From Trebonia sp963773105 (GTDB lineage Bacteria; Actinomycetota; Actinomycetes; Streptosporangiales; Streptosporangiaceae), in the NCBI GenBank assembly GCA_963773105.1, contig CAVZAA010000001.1, positions 248,001 to 312,000 of the forward strand: a DNA stretch of 64,000 bases. Reading direction: 5' to 3'. Shown piece after piece: positions 21,553 through 33,758 of the stretch (position 1 is the stretch's first letter; every line of letters begins with the position of its first letter). A program made the translations under genes and the position numbers. Below the pieces are notes generated by a model, which had not been told where the DNA came from, did not search any database, and saw only the letters and a program-made list of their open reading frames with translations.

Positions 21553-24264
21553 ATGGGAAGCATGAGCAGCATGCCCGAGCAGCGGGGACCTATCAACGCA
21601 GTGCTACGCGATGGCCGCCAGGTGGTTCTGCGCTCCGCCCGCGCAGAGGATGAGCCGACCCTAGCCGCGCTGTACGCAAGTCTCGCCGTTCGTGATGTCT
21701 ACCTGCGGTTTCCCGGCGGCGGAAGCGGAGCAGCCGAGCTTGCACGCGAAGCCGCAGGACCTGGCCCGTTCGGCCATTCGGTGACGGCATGGGAGAACAA
21801 CGACCTCATCGGAGCCGCAGCCTATCAGGGCCTCGGATCACCGCAACAGGCCGAGGTGACAGTAGCCGTCATCGGGCCATGGCAGTCCCGCGGGGTCGGG
21901 ACCTTGCTGCTTGAGCAGCTCGTCTCCCACGCTCGGCTGCGCGGCATCGAGTCATTTCACGCCGAGGTGCCAGCCGGGGATGCGGAGATGCTCCGCGTCC
22001 TCGCTGACCTGGGCCTGCCCGGGACGCCCCCCGCGCACGCAACCGGGCTGCCGGGCAACGCCGAGGCCGACCTGCTGGCCGGTCACCGCCACCGGGACGA
22101 TTTCGTGCCCATTGACTTGCCGCTCCGGTATGACGACCGGTATCTCGAGGCGGTGGCCGAGCGTGAGAGCCATGCCGACTTGCTCAGCCTGCGTCCGGTG
22201 TTCGCGCCGCGATCGGTCGCGGTGATCGGTGCGAGCCGCCGGGACTCCAGCGTCGGCAATGCCGTCGTCCGTCACCTGCTCGCGGCGGGCTTCCACGGCC
22301 ACGTCTACCCGGTGAACCCGCACGCCAGCGAGATCGCCGACGTGCCCGCCTACCCGTCTGTCTCCGCGCTGCCCGAGGTGCCGGACCTGGTAGTGATGGC
22401 GATCCCCGCCCCGGCTGTCGCCGCGGCGGCAGAGGAATGCGGCCAGCGCGGCGTCGGCGGCCTGGTGGTGCTGTCGGCGGGCTTTGCTGATCAGGACGCG
22501 GCCCGGCTGCGCCGGGCCGTCCGCCAGTACGGCATGCGCATGGTGGGCCCCAACTGCATCGGCGTCGCGAACACCGACCCCGAGGTGGCGCTGGACGCCA
22601 CGTTCACCAAGCGGGTCGCCGGAGTCGGCTCGGTCGGTGTGCTCACCCAGTCCGGCGGGATCGGATTCGCGGTCTCCGAGTTGCTGCACAGCGTCGGGCT
22701 CGGCGTCTCGACGTTCGCCTCGGTCGGCAACAAGTACGACGTGTCAGGAAATGACCTGCTGCTCTGGTGGCGCCACGACGACCGGACGAAGGTGGCGATC
22801 ATCTACCTGGAGTCGTTCGGGAACCCGCGCAAGTTCGCCCGGCTGGCCAGGCAGCTTGCCCGCCGCACGCCCCTCGTGATCGTGCGGGCCGGCAGCTCGA
22901 AGGTGGCTCAGCGGGCTGCCCGCTCCCACACCGCGGCCACCGCGACTCCCGCAGTGACCCGGGACGAGCTGTTCCGCCAGGCCGGCGTCGTCGCGACCGA
23001 CGACCTGGCCGAGGCGATCAACGCCGTCGCCTATTTCTCCTGCCAGCCGCTGCCGACGGGCCGACGGGTGGCGTTGGTCTGCAACACCGGCGGCGCGGGG
23101 GTGCTCGCCGCCGACGCGTGCGCCCGCTACGGCCTCGAGGTTCCGCCGCTCGCGGCGGCCACGCAGGACGCGCTGGCCGCGATGCTGCCAGGCACCGGAG
23201 CTGCGGTGGCCAACCCGATCGACACGACGGCGGGGGTGAGCGCAGAGCTGTTCGGCCGCGTGTTGGAGACCGTCGCCGCGGATCCCGGCATCGATGCGAT
23301 CATCCCGATCATTACCCCGACGGCGGTGAGCCCGACTGAGCACGTTCTGGATGCGCTGCCGGTCGACAGCCCGGTGGCCGCCGTGCTGCTCGGCCAGCCG
23401 GAGGCCCTGACCTTGCACGGCAAGGTACCCGTCTATACCTCGACGACGGCGGCCGTCCGCGCGCTCAGCCACGCCGCGGACTACGCGGCGTCACGCGTCC
23501 GCGAGCCAGGCACGGTTCCCGAACTCGCCGACATCGACTCCGGCGCCGCCACCGCCGCGGTCGGCGCCTTCCTGGCCGAGCACCCGCAGGGCGGCTGGCT
23601 GGACGGGTCCGCCCTGGATGCCGTCGTCGCCGCCTACGGCCTTCCCGTCGCCCCGTCAACCGTGGTCCACGACGCCGGGACCGCGGTCAAGGCGCTAACC
23701 GACCTGGGCGGGTCGGTCGCGATGAAGGCCCTGGTGGCCGGCCTTGTGCACCGCAGTGATGAGCACGCCGTCATCGTCGGCGTCCAGTCCGCCGACGACG
23801 CCCGCGAGGCGTACGAGCGCCTGGCCTCGCAGTACGGCAGCCGCCTATCCGGGGTGCTTGTCCAGCAGATGGTCCCGCCCGGCACGGAGATGCTCGTCGG
23901 CTGCGTGCAGGATGCCACCTTCGGCCCGCTGGTCCAGGTCGGCGCGGGCGGCGTGACAACAGACGTGGTAAAGGACCGCTCCGCGCGGCTGCTGCCGCTG
24001 ACCGACCGCGACGCGCGGGACATGATCGGGTCACTGCGGATGGCGCCGCTGCTGACGGGTTTCCGGGGCTCTCCGCCGCTCGACGTGGCCGCGCTTGCGG
24101 AAACCCTGCACCGGGTCGCCCGGCTAGCCGGCGACCTCCCGTCAGTCGTCGAGCTCGACATCAACCCGCTCATCCTTCACGTCGGCGGCTGCACCGCCGT
24201 TGACGTGAAAATCCATGTCGCCGAGGCGACTGCCGCTGACCCCTACCTCCGGCAGCTGCGCTGA
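21553..24264 (+). CDS. GNAT acetyltransferase fused to NDP-forming acyl-CoA synthetase (Pat/ACD type)
   Basis: A 903-residue multidomain protein. Residues about 1-165 are a GNAT domain (GVGTLLLEQLVSHAR). About 200-330 form a CoA-binding Rossmann domain (SVAVIGASRRDSSVGNAV) and 335-490 a succinyl-CoA-synthetase-like flavodoxin domain (GVLTQSGGIGFAVSE). About 690-900 form an ATP-grasp domain (VAMKALVAGLVHRSD, ending VVELDINPLI). The ARSHTAA segment keeps a His where ADP-forming acetyl-CoA synthetases carry the phosphorylated residue. It may therefore make acetate + ATP from acetyl-CoA, or act as a protein acetyltransferase like Pat, where the synthetase part is regulatory. The start is chosen by the shared leader with 18165. 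Confidence 0.9.
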   Translation: MGSMSSMPEQRGPINAVLRDGRQVVLRSARAEDEPTLAALYASLAVRDVYLRFPGGGSGAAELAREAAGPGPFGHSVTAWENNDLIGAAAYQGLGSPQQAEVTVAVIGPWQSRGVGTLLLEQLVSHARLRGIESFHAEVPAGDAEMLRVLADLGLPGTPPAHATGLPGNAEADLLAGHRHRDDFVPIDLPLRYDDRYLEAVAERESHADLLSLRPVFAPRSVAVIGASRRDSSVGNAVVRHLLAAGFHGHVYPVNPHASEIADVPAYPSVSALPEVPDLVVMAIPAPAVAAAAEECGQRGVGGLVVLSAGFADQDAARLRRAVRQYGMRMVGPNCIGVANTDPEVALDATFTKRVAGVGSVGVLTQSGGIGFAVSELLHSVGLGVSTFASVGNKYDVSGNDLLLWWRHDDRTKVAIIYLESFGNPRKFARLARQLARRTPLVIVRAGSSKVAQRAARSHTAATATPAVTRDELFRQAGVVATDDLAEAINAVAYFSCQPLPTGRRVALVCNTGGAGVLAADACARYGLEVPPLAAATQDALAAMLPGTGAAVANPIDTTAGVSAELFGRVLETVAADPGIDAIIPIITPTAVSPTEHVLDALPVDSPVAAVLLGQPEALTLHGKVPVYTSTTAAVRALSHAADYAASRVREPGTVPELADIDSGAATAAVGAFLAEHPQGGWLDGSALDAVVAAYGLPVAPSTVVHDAGTAVKALTDLGGSVAMKALVAGLVHRSDEHAVIVGVQSADDAREAYERLASQYGSRLSGVLVQQMVPPGTEMLVGCVQDATFGPLVQVGAGGVTTDVVKDRSARLLPLTDRDARDMIGSLRMAPLLTGFRGSPPLDVAALAETLHRVARLAGDLPSVVELDINPLILHVGGCTAVDVKIHVAEATAADPYLRQLR

Positions 24265-24283
24265 CCGGCACGGGAGGAACCAA

Positions 24284-26001
24284 ATGACCGGTGACGAGAT
24301 ACCCAAGCCGAGGCCGAAGGTCCCTGACGCTGGACGGGCTTCCGGGCGTAACGTGCCGAGTATGGCCCTGCGACCAGAGCGACGAGACCTTACCCAGTTG
24401 CCGGATCTCCTGCACGGCCAGTCCCGCGCGGGCCCGGTGCGCCAGCAGCGTCCGGTCTACGTCGACCTGCTGCCTCCGTGCAACGCGGGCTGTCCGGCCG
24501 GGGAGAACATCCAGGCCTGGCTGGCCCACGCCGAGGCCGGTGACCATGAACGGGCGTGGCGGCAGCTGGTCAGCGACAATCCGATGCCGGCGATCCACGG
24601 CCGGGTCTGCTACCACCCGTGCGAGAGCGTCTGCAACCGCGCCAGCCTCGACAGCGCGGTCTCGATCCACAGCGTGGAGCGCTTCCTGGGCGATCTCGCG
24701 CTCGAGCGGGGGTGGTCGTTTGACCCGCCCGCCACCCGCAGCGGCAAGCGGGTGCTGGTCATCGGCGCCGGGCCGAGCGGGCTGTCCGCCGCCTACCACC
24801 TGGCCCGGCTCGGGCACGAGGTAGAGATCAGGGACGCCGGGGAGCGGCCGGGCGGGATGATGCGGTACGGCATACCGGTCTACCGGATGCCACGCGACGT
24901 CCTCGACGGCGAACTGGACCGGATCGCAGCGCTCGGCGTCCGCATCACCTGCGGGCACCGGGTGGAAGACCTGGACGCCGAGCGGCGCGACGGCGGCTTC
25001 GACGCGGTATTCGTAGCGGTTGGCGCGCATCTGTCCAAGCGGGTCGACATCCCGGCCAAGGACGCGGGGCGGATCGTGGACGCGGTGTCGTTCCTGCGCA
25101 GTGTCGCCTCGGGGGAGCGGCCGGTGATCGGCCGCCGGGTCGCCGTCTACGGCGGCGGCAACACCGCGATGGACGCCGCCCGGGTGGCTCGCCGCCTGGG
25201 CGCGAACGACGCGACCATCGTCTACCGCCGCACCCGCGCGCAGATGCCGGCCCACGAGGAGGAAGCAGAGGAGGCCGAACGGGAAGGGGTGCGGATCAAC
25301 TGGCTGCGCACGATCACCGCGTTTGACGGCCCGGAGCTGACCGTCGAGGCCATGGAACTGGACGACAGCGGGTTTCCGCAGCCGACCGGGCGGTTCGAGA
25401 CGCTCGCCGCCGATACCGTGATCCTGGCGCTCGGCCAGGACACCGACACCGCGTTCCTCCGCCCGGTGCCGGGGGTGGAATTCGAGCGGGACGGCACCGT
25501 GCGGGTGTCGGCGACGATGATGACCGGCTGCCCCGGCGTGTTCGCCGGCGGGGACATGGTGCCGGCCGAGCGCACCGTGACGGTCGGCGTCGGGCACGGC
25601 AAGAAGGCGGCCCGCAACATCGACGCGTGGCTGCGCGAGACCGCGACCGCGACCGCGCCCAAGCACAACGGCGTCTCGTTCGCCGACCTGAACTTGTGGT
25701 ACTTCGGCGACGCCGCCCGTCGGCAGCAGCCGGAGACCGAGCCGCTAGATCGGGTCGAGGGTTTCGATGAGGTAGTCGGCGGCCTGTCCGAACGGGAGGC
25801 GACCTACGAGGCGCGCCGCTGCCTGTCGTGCGGCAACTGCTGCGAGTGCGACGGCTGCCTGGGGGCGTGCCCGGAGGACGCGGTGATCAAGCTGGGTCCC
25901 GGGAACCGCTATGAGTTTGACTACGACCGCTGCACCGGCTGCGGCGCGTGTTTCGAGCAGTGCCCGGTGCACTCGATCGAGATGATCCCGGAGGAGAACG
26001 G

Positions 26002-26005
<4 letters not shown>
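24284..26005 (+). CDS. FAD-dependent NAD(P)H:ferredoxin-type oxidoreductase (GltD-like) with Fe-S clusters
   Basis: A 573-residue protein of the glutamate-synthase small-subunit family. The N-terminal Cys-rich Fe-S region (PPCNAGCPAGENIQ, CYHPCESVCNR) is followed by an FAD Rossmann motif (VIGAGPSGLSAAYHLARLG) and an NAD(P) motif (VYGGGNTAMDAARVARR). The C-terminus has 2[4Fe-4S] ferredoxin motifs (CLSCGNCCECDGCLGACP, CTGCGACFEQCP). It overlaps the PFOR gene (ATGA) and probably shuttles electrons between PFOR-reduced ferredoxin and NAD(P)H. ATG 24284 has GGGAGGAA upstream; ATG 24362 would give the length of its homologue at 62653, and a box-like CGAAGGTCCC lies between them at 24315. Confidence 0.88.
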
Positions 26006-29585
<3,580 letters not shown>

Positions 29586-29586
<1 letters not shown>

Positions 29587-30587
29587 TGGACCTTTCGACC
29601 CGCTACCTGGGCCTGGCGCTGCGAAACCCGCTCGTCGCCTCCGCGTCGCCGCTCTCGAACACCCTCGACGGCGTACGCCGGCTAGCCGACGGCGGGGTCG
29701 GCGCGGTCGTGCTCTTCTCCCTGTTCGAGGAGCAGCTGCGCCGGGAAGCGGATCGAAACGCCCGGCTGGCCGACGCCGGGGCCGACAGCTTCGCCGAGTC
29801 GCTGTCCTACTTCCCGGCCGGGGCGGATGATGACACTGGCCCGCGCCGTTACCTGAGCCTGCTCGAGCGCGCGGCCGCGGCCGTGGACATCCCGGTGATC
29901 GGCAGCCTCAACGGCGTGACCCGCAGCGGCTGGACCAGCTACGCGCGGGCGATCCAGGACGCGGGCGCCGCCGCGATCGAGCTCAATATCTACTACATAG
30001 CGGCTGACCCGCGGCTGACCGGCAGGGACGTCGAGCAACGGCACGTCGACATCCTGGACCAGGTCAAAGACGTGGTGAGCGTGCCGGTGGCGGTCAAGCT
30101 GGGCCCGCAGTTCAGCTCTCCGGGCGAGATCGCGCTGCGGCTGGACAAGGCCGGCGCGGACGGCCTGGTTCTCTTCAACCGGTTCCTTCAGCCCGACATC
30201 GACATAGAAAGCCTCGCCGTGCTGCCCGGTGTGGGCCTGTCAAGCCCGGCCGAGGCCAGGCTCCCGCGCACCTGGATCTCGCTGCTGCGCAGGCAGGTCC
30301 GTGCCTCACTGGCGGCGACCAGCGGCGTCGAGGGACCGGCCGATGTGGTCAAGTACCTGCTGGCAGGGGCCGACGTCGTGATGACCGCGTCGGCGCTGAT
30401 CCGGCACGGACCTCAGCACGCCGACGTCTTGCTCGACGGCTTGTCAGACTGGATGGCCCGCAAGGGGCACACCTCGGTCGGCGAACTGCGCGGGCTGCTC
30501 GCCGTGCCCGCGGACATCGATCAGGCCGCCTACGAACGCTCGGGTTACGTCCGCGCGCTGCGCGGCGCCAACGGCGCCCCGTGGTGA
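29586..30587 (+). CDS. Dihydroorotate dehydrogenase-like flavoprotein
   Basis: A 333-residue TIM-barrel protein (STRYLGLALRNPLVASASPLS at the start, FMN-site residues in VAVKLGPQFSSPGEIA and GADVVMTASALIRHG). It resembles PyrD-like proteins that accompany PFOR genes in many bacteria rather than the pyrimidine-pathway enzyme itself. The start ATG overlaps the nifJ stop (TGATG). It probably takes part in electron transfer with PFOR, but the substrate cannot be told. Confidence 0.88.
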
Positions 30588-30604
30588 CGAGCATGGGGCC
30601 CAGA

Positions 30605-30778
30605 CTAACGAGCCTGCCGCCTGCCGGGCCGCCGCCGCATCCGCAGGGCGCCGAGGAGAAGGGCACCGAGGAGCACGACAACGCCGATAATCAGCAGGTA
30701 AAACAGTCCCTTGACGACGACGCCCACGATGCCCAGCGCGATCGCCACGATTACCAGTAGCAGGAAAAGGGCAATCAA
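30605..30778 (-). CDS. Small hydrophobic membrane protein
   Basis: 57 residues from a TTG start at 30778 (GGGAGGATCAG immediately before). Two consecutive hydrophobic stretches (IALFLLLVIVAIALGIVGVVV and LLIIGVVVLLGALLLGAL) end in a basic tail RMRRRPGRRQAR. Small proteins of this shape are common in actinobacteria and of unknown role. It lies 25 bases downstream of the PRC-barrel gene on the same strand, so the two may be co-transcribed. Confidence 0.65.
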   Translation of the reverse strand: MIALFLLLVIVAIALGIVGVVVKGLFYLLIIGVVVLLGALLLGALRMRRRPGRRQAR

Positions 30779-30803
30779 CTGATCCTCCCAGCAGTCGGGC
30801 GGC

Positions 30804-31160
30804 TCAGCGACGGGCCAGCCGCCGCAAACCGCCGGCGCCTGGCTCGTACGGCAGGCCGTAGTGCTTAAAGATCGCCTCTTCATCGCCCGCAGGCAGCACG
30901 CCGTCGGTGTCAATCGACGGGGCGTCCTTCACCTGCTTCTTGTCGTAGGTGACTTTGACGTACCCGGGGCCCACGGTCGCGTGGTCAAGGGGCACGAACA
31001 CCAGCCGGTGCCGGGTCGGCATCCCGACCCTGACCGTGCCGAACGACGGCAGGTCGGTGGCGGTGTCTACATAGACGGCCTCTAGCTCGCCGATAGTGTG
31101 GTCCTGGGCGTCAACGACGTCGTGGCCCCGCCATTCTCGGATGTTGGCAGCCTCGAACAT
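30804..31160 (-). CDS. PRC-barrel domain protein
   Basis: A 118-residue protein with a PRC barrel: IREWRGHDVVDAQDHTIGELEAVYVD and RLVFVPLDHATVGPGYVKVTYDKK. PRC barrels occur in RNA-processing and photosynthetic proteins, but the stand-alone actinobacterial versions have no established function. ATG 31160 is preceded by GAAGAAGA. No DosR-like box is apparent upstream. Confidence 0.85.
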   Translation of the reverse strand: MFEAANIREWRGHDVVDAQDHTIGELEAVYVDTATDLPSFGTVRVGMPTRHRLVFVPLDHATVGPGYVKVTYDKKQVKDAPSIDTDGVLPAGDEEAIFKHYGLPYEPGAGGLRRLARR

Positions 31161-31329
31161 GTCAGTCTTCTTCCCGCAGCCCCCGCGCTGCTAAATCTCG
31201 TCTTCAAGCCTACCCCGCTGAGGTGCTGCAGGCACTACCCACCGGACCGGCGGACCCCCGGCGCCGGACCTGCACTCACGGCGGGATGCGGGCTTCACCT
31301 GTCTGACCTAGGCGGGGTGACGAGCAGAT

Positions 31330-31390
31330 CTTGCGGACTGGAGAAACCAGGGTCCGTTCGGAAGAAGATCAGAAATCGGCCGGGACGTTT
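31330..31390. repeat. Copy 1 of a short dispersed repeat (GGTCCGTTCGGAA core)
   Basis: The core GGTCCGTTCGGAA begins at 31351. It is preceded by GCGGACTGGAGAAACCAG and followed by an A/G-rich stretch and GGCCGGG. It parallels 31866-31935 along about 60 bases, and the core recurs inverted at 62588-62602. Within 31161-31480 I see no other feature except a possible box (GGGACGTTTGCCCT, 31382-31395). Confidence 0.55.
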
Positions 31391-31480
31391 GCCCTGCCGA
31401 TCCTGGCCGTTCATCCCTACCGCATCGCAGGCGCCGGGCGTGGACTAGGGACAGGAAGCAGAACAAAGGAGGTGGTAACG

Positions 31481-31591
31481 GTGAAGAAGTGGTTCGCACT
31501 GGGATCATTGGCAGCGGTTACAGCCGTAGGCGTGGCGCTGCTGGCGGGCAAGGACGATATCCGCCGCTTCTTGCAGATGCGCAACATGTGA
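31481..31591 (+). CDS. DUF6893-like 36-residue membrane-associated protein
   Basis: A GTG start sits behind a perfect AAAGGAGGTGG ribosome-binding site. The product is MKKWFALGSLAAVTAVGVAL followed by LAGKDDIRRFLQMRNM: one hydrophobic segment, then the charged D-I-R-R-x-L-x-M-R-x-M tail typical of the DUF6893 family of tiny actinobacterial proteins. Function unknown. Confidence 0.8.
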   Translation: MKKWFALGSLAAVTAVGVALLAGKDDIRRFLQMRNM

Positions 31592-31604
31592 AAGCCGGCG
31601 TTAC

Positions 31605-31850
31605 CCGGGTGATGCCCCCGATGTCGCGGACCGCGAGCCGCAGTGTCAGCGGTACGGCCTCGGCCCTCGGCGGCCTGATCGCCACGTCAGTCATTGTCCC
31701 GCCTCCGGTGAGTGCGCCGACCGGCCCGCGTCGTCGGCCGGGGCGGCCGGGTGGCCGGTGAGTGTCAGGAAGACGTCGTCGAGCGACGGCCGCCGTATCC
31801 CGAGGTCCTCAAGCTCGACGCCCGCGTCGTCGAGGGCGCGTCCGGCACCC
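31605..31850 (-). pseudogene. Remnant of a DrrAB-type ABC transporter (ATPase 3' end plus permease 5' end)
   Basis: The minus strand reads RALDDAGVELEDLGIRRPSL...HSPEAGQ, a stop, then an overlapping ATG with LTLRLAVRDIGGITR. This is the junction of the ATPase and permease genes at about 14232-14473, with most bases identical. The remainder of both genes is missing. It is a partial copy left by duplication or recombination, lying at the 3' end of the hydrogenase operon. Confidence 0.85.
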
Positions 31851-32457
31851 CGGTGACGAGAGGGTGGTGCGGACCAGGGGAACCAAGGGTCCGTTCGAAA
31901 AAAAGCTTTAAAGTCTTTTTCCCGAACGGCCGGGGGTGACTCTGGTGCCCGGGCCGCTTGCTGCGGTCGGGTGGACGCACGATCTCGCACACCTGCTCGA
32001 CCAGCTCCGCTACCGCGGCCGCCACTTCGGCGGTCAGCCCGGCGCCGAGGCCGAAGTCGCGGCCCACCACGGTGAGGACCGTGAGCCGGGCGGGCAGGCA
32101 CCCGAGCGCCCGGGCCAGCTCCACCGTGTCGCCCAGGCCGATGCCATGCGAGCTGGCCGCGCCGTCCGACACGCCGGCCAGGGCGTCGGGCGCAAGCCTG
32201 CTAGTGTGCCCGGGAGGCCTGGCGGTATCCCGCACGGCGTCGATCACCACCGCGAGACTGGCGCCTTCCCACAGGTCGATCAGTCGGCCCGGCTCCCCGT
32301 CGCTGAGCGTCAGGGTCACGCAGGAAAGGGCGGCGTCGCCCGGCTGGAGGGCGCGCAGCCGGGCGATCACCGCGGGCCCGGCTCCGTCATCACGGCGGAA
32401 CTCGTTGCCTACGCCGATCACCACCGCGGGCGGGCCGGGATCGCCGGGCCCGGTCAT
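31765..32457 (-). CDS. [NiFe] hydrogenase maturation protease (HyaD/HycI family) with an abnormal C-terminal tail
   Basis: 230 residues in the intact frame. The first about 155 are a hydrogenase maturation endopeptidase: IGVGNEFRRDDGAGPAV (with the nickel-binding Glu/Asp region), VVIDAVRD and SSHGIGLGDTVELA. It removes the C-terminal peptide of the large subunit after nickel insertion. The start overlaps the large-subunit stop (ATGA). From about residue 165 the sequence (KRPGHQSHPRPFGKKTLKLF and on) runs through the repeat and then the ABC remnant in a foreign frame. The original 3' end has therefore been replaced, and activity with this tail is uncertain. Confidence 0.88.
   Translation of the reverse strand: MTGPGDPGPPAVVIGVGNEFRRDDGAGPAVIARLRALQPGDAALSCVTLTLSDGEPGRLIDLWEGASLAVVIDAVRDTARPPGHTSRLAPDALAGVSDGAASSHGIGLGDTVELARALGCLPARLTVLTVVGRDFGLGAGLTAEVAAAVAELVEQVCEIVRPPDRSKRPGHQSHPRPFGKKTLKLFFERTLGSPGPHHPLVTGVPDAPSTTRASSLRTSGYGGRRSTTSS
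31866..31935. repeat. Copy 2 of the dispersed repeat, with a 39-bp inverted repeat
   Basis: GCGGACCAGGGGAACCAAGGG leads into CCGTTCG (31891) and A-rich then T-rich arms centred on CTTTAAAG, ending GAACGG at 31929. The 39 bases form a near-perfect hairpin with an AT-rich middle, unusual for this genome. It separates the true part of the protease gene from the ABC remnant. Confidence 0.65.
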
Positions 32458-33758
32458 CCGCGGTCGATCGTGAGATCGAGGAAGTGGGTCGAGCAGGAGA
32501 TGCACGGGTCGTAGTTGCGGATCGCCTGCTCGCACTGCCGGGTGAGCTGCTGGTCGTCGAGGTCGAGCCGGTCGGCCACGAACCGGCGCAGGTCGTCTTC
32601 GATGCTGGCCTGGTTCTGCGAGGTGGGCGGCACGATCCGGGCGGAGGTGATGAGGCCCTCCGCGTCGATGGCGTAGCGGTGGAACAGCACGCCGCGCGGC
32701 GCCTCGGTGGCGCCATGCCCGACGCCGGCCCGCGGCGGAACCTCCAAATAGCACGGCGCGGGCGGTTCGTACCGCTCGATCAGCCGCAGCGCCTCATCGA
32801 CCGCGTACACCACCTCGACGGCGCGGACGAGGATGCTGCGGAACGGGTTGCGGCACTCGGCGCCGAGGCCCGCCGCGTCGGCCGCCTGCCGGGCCAGCGG
32901 GGACAGCCACTGGCTGCTGAGCGTGTAGCGGGCGGTCGGGCCGGTCAGGTAGCGGCCCCGCCCGGCCAGCCGGGCGTGCAGCGCGGTCGAGTGCGGCACC
33001 TGCTCTTCGATGATGTGGTCCTCGAACTCGGCCGGGGCGAAACTCAGTCCTCTGGTGGAGGCGACCGTGCCCCGGTCGATGGCGTACTGCCCCGGCGTGA
33101 CGAGGGCCAGCATCTCGTGGTCGTGCTCGAAGTCGGGGAACTCGAACCCGGCCGCCCAGGTCACGGTGTCCAGCGCCAGATCAAGCGCGACCCGCAGCTG
33201 CTCGGCCAGGGCCGTCATCTCGGTCTTGGACGGCGCCCGGTAGAAGCCGCCCACCCGGACGTTGACCGGATGTATCGCCCGGCCGCCGACCAGTTCCATG
33301 ATCGCGTTGCCGGCCTTCTTCAGCTTCAGCCCTCGCTCCACCAGTTGCGTGCCGCGGCCATTGCGTGCGAGGTCGAGCGCGCTGGCGTAGCCGAGGAAGT
33401 CGGGCGCGTGCAGCAGGTAGATGTGCAGGGCGTGGCTTTCGATCCACTCGCCGCAGTAGAGCAGCCGGCGCAGATCGGCGACCGGGTCGGAGACCTCGAT
33501 ACCGCAGGCCGCCTCGATCGCCAGGCACGCGCTCATCTGGTACGCGACCGGGCAGATCCCGCAGATGCGGGCGGTGATGTCGGGCGGCTCGGTGTGTCGC
33601 CGCCCGCACAGCAGCGCCTCGAAGAACCGGGGCGGCTCATAGATCTCCAGCCGCACGTCCTCGACGGCGCCGCCGCGCACCCGCACGTGCATCGCGCCCT
33701 CGCCCTCAACCCGGGCCAGCGCGCGGACCACAAGCGTGCGGTCGGCCTTGTCACTCAC
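32454..33758 (-). CDS. hyhL: [NiFe] hydrogenase large subunit (group 3b type)
   Basis: 434 residues. The nickel site is complete: N-terminal RICGIC with C66 and C69, and C-terminal DPCISCSTHFLD with C419 and C422. H425 is the expected cleavage point, leaving a nine-residue tail for the adjacent protease. It would form the H2-activating core of a cytosolic, NAD(P)-linked bidirectional hydrogenase together with the next three subunits upstream. The start is GTG 33758, overlapping the small-subunit stop. The Mycobacterium smegmatis Hyh enzyme, of the same group, is made under hypoxia and evolves H2. Confidence 0.95.
   Translation of the reverse strand: MSDKADRTLVVRALARVEGEGAMHVRVRGGAVEDVRLEIYEPPRFFEALLCGRRHTEPPDITARICGICPVAYQMSACLAIEAACGIEVSDPVADLRRLLYCGEWIESHALHIYLLHAPDFLGYASALDLARNGRGTQLVERGLKLKKAGNAIMELVGGRAIHPVNVRVGGFYRAPSKTEMTALAEQLRVALDLALDTVTWAAGFEFPDFEHDHEMLALVTPGQYAIDRGTVASTRGLSFAPAEFEDHIIEEQVPHSTALHARLAGRGRYLTGPTARYTLSSQWLSPLARQAADAAGLGAECRNPFRSILVRAVEVVYAVDEALRLIERYEPPAPCYLEVPPRAGVGHGATEAPRGVLFHRYAIDAEGLITSARIVPPTSQNQASIEDDLRRFVADRLDLDDQQLTRQCEQAIRNYDPCISCSTHFLDLTIDRG

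Noticed and set aside
24311..24324. AGGCCGAAGGTCCC as a DosR-like box for the GltD-like gene
   Set aside because: It matches 13 of 14 positions, but lies inside the coding region if ATG 24284 (the start with a good ribosome-binding site) is correct. The gene also follows the upstream one by only 19 bases. Function is doubtful.
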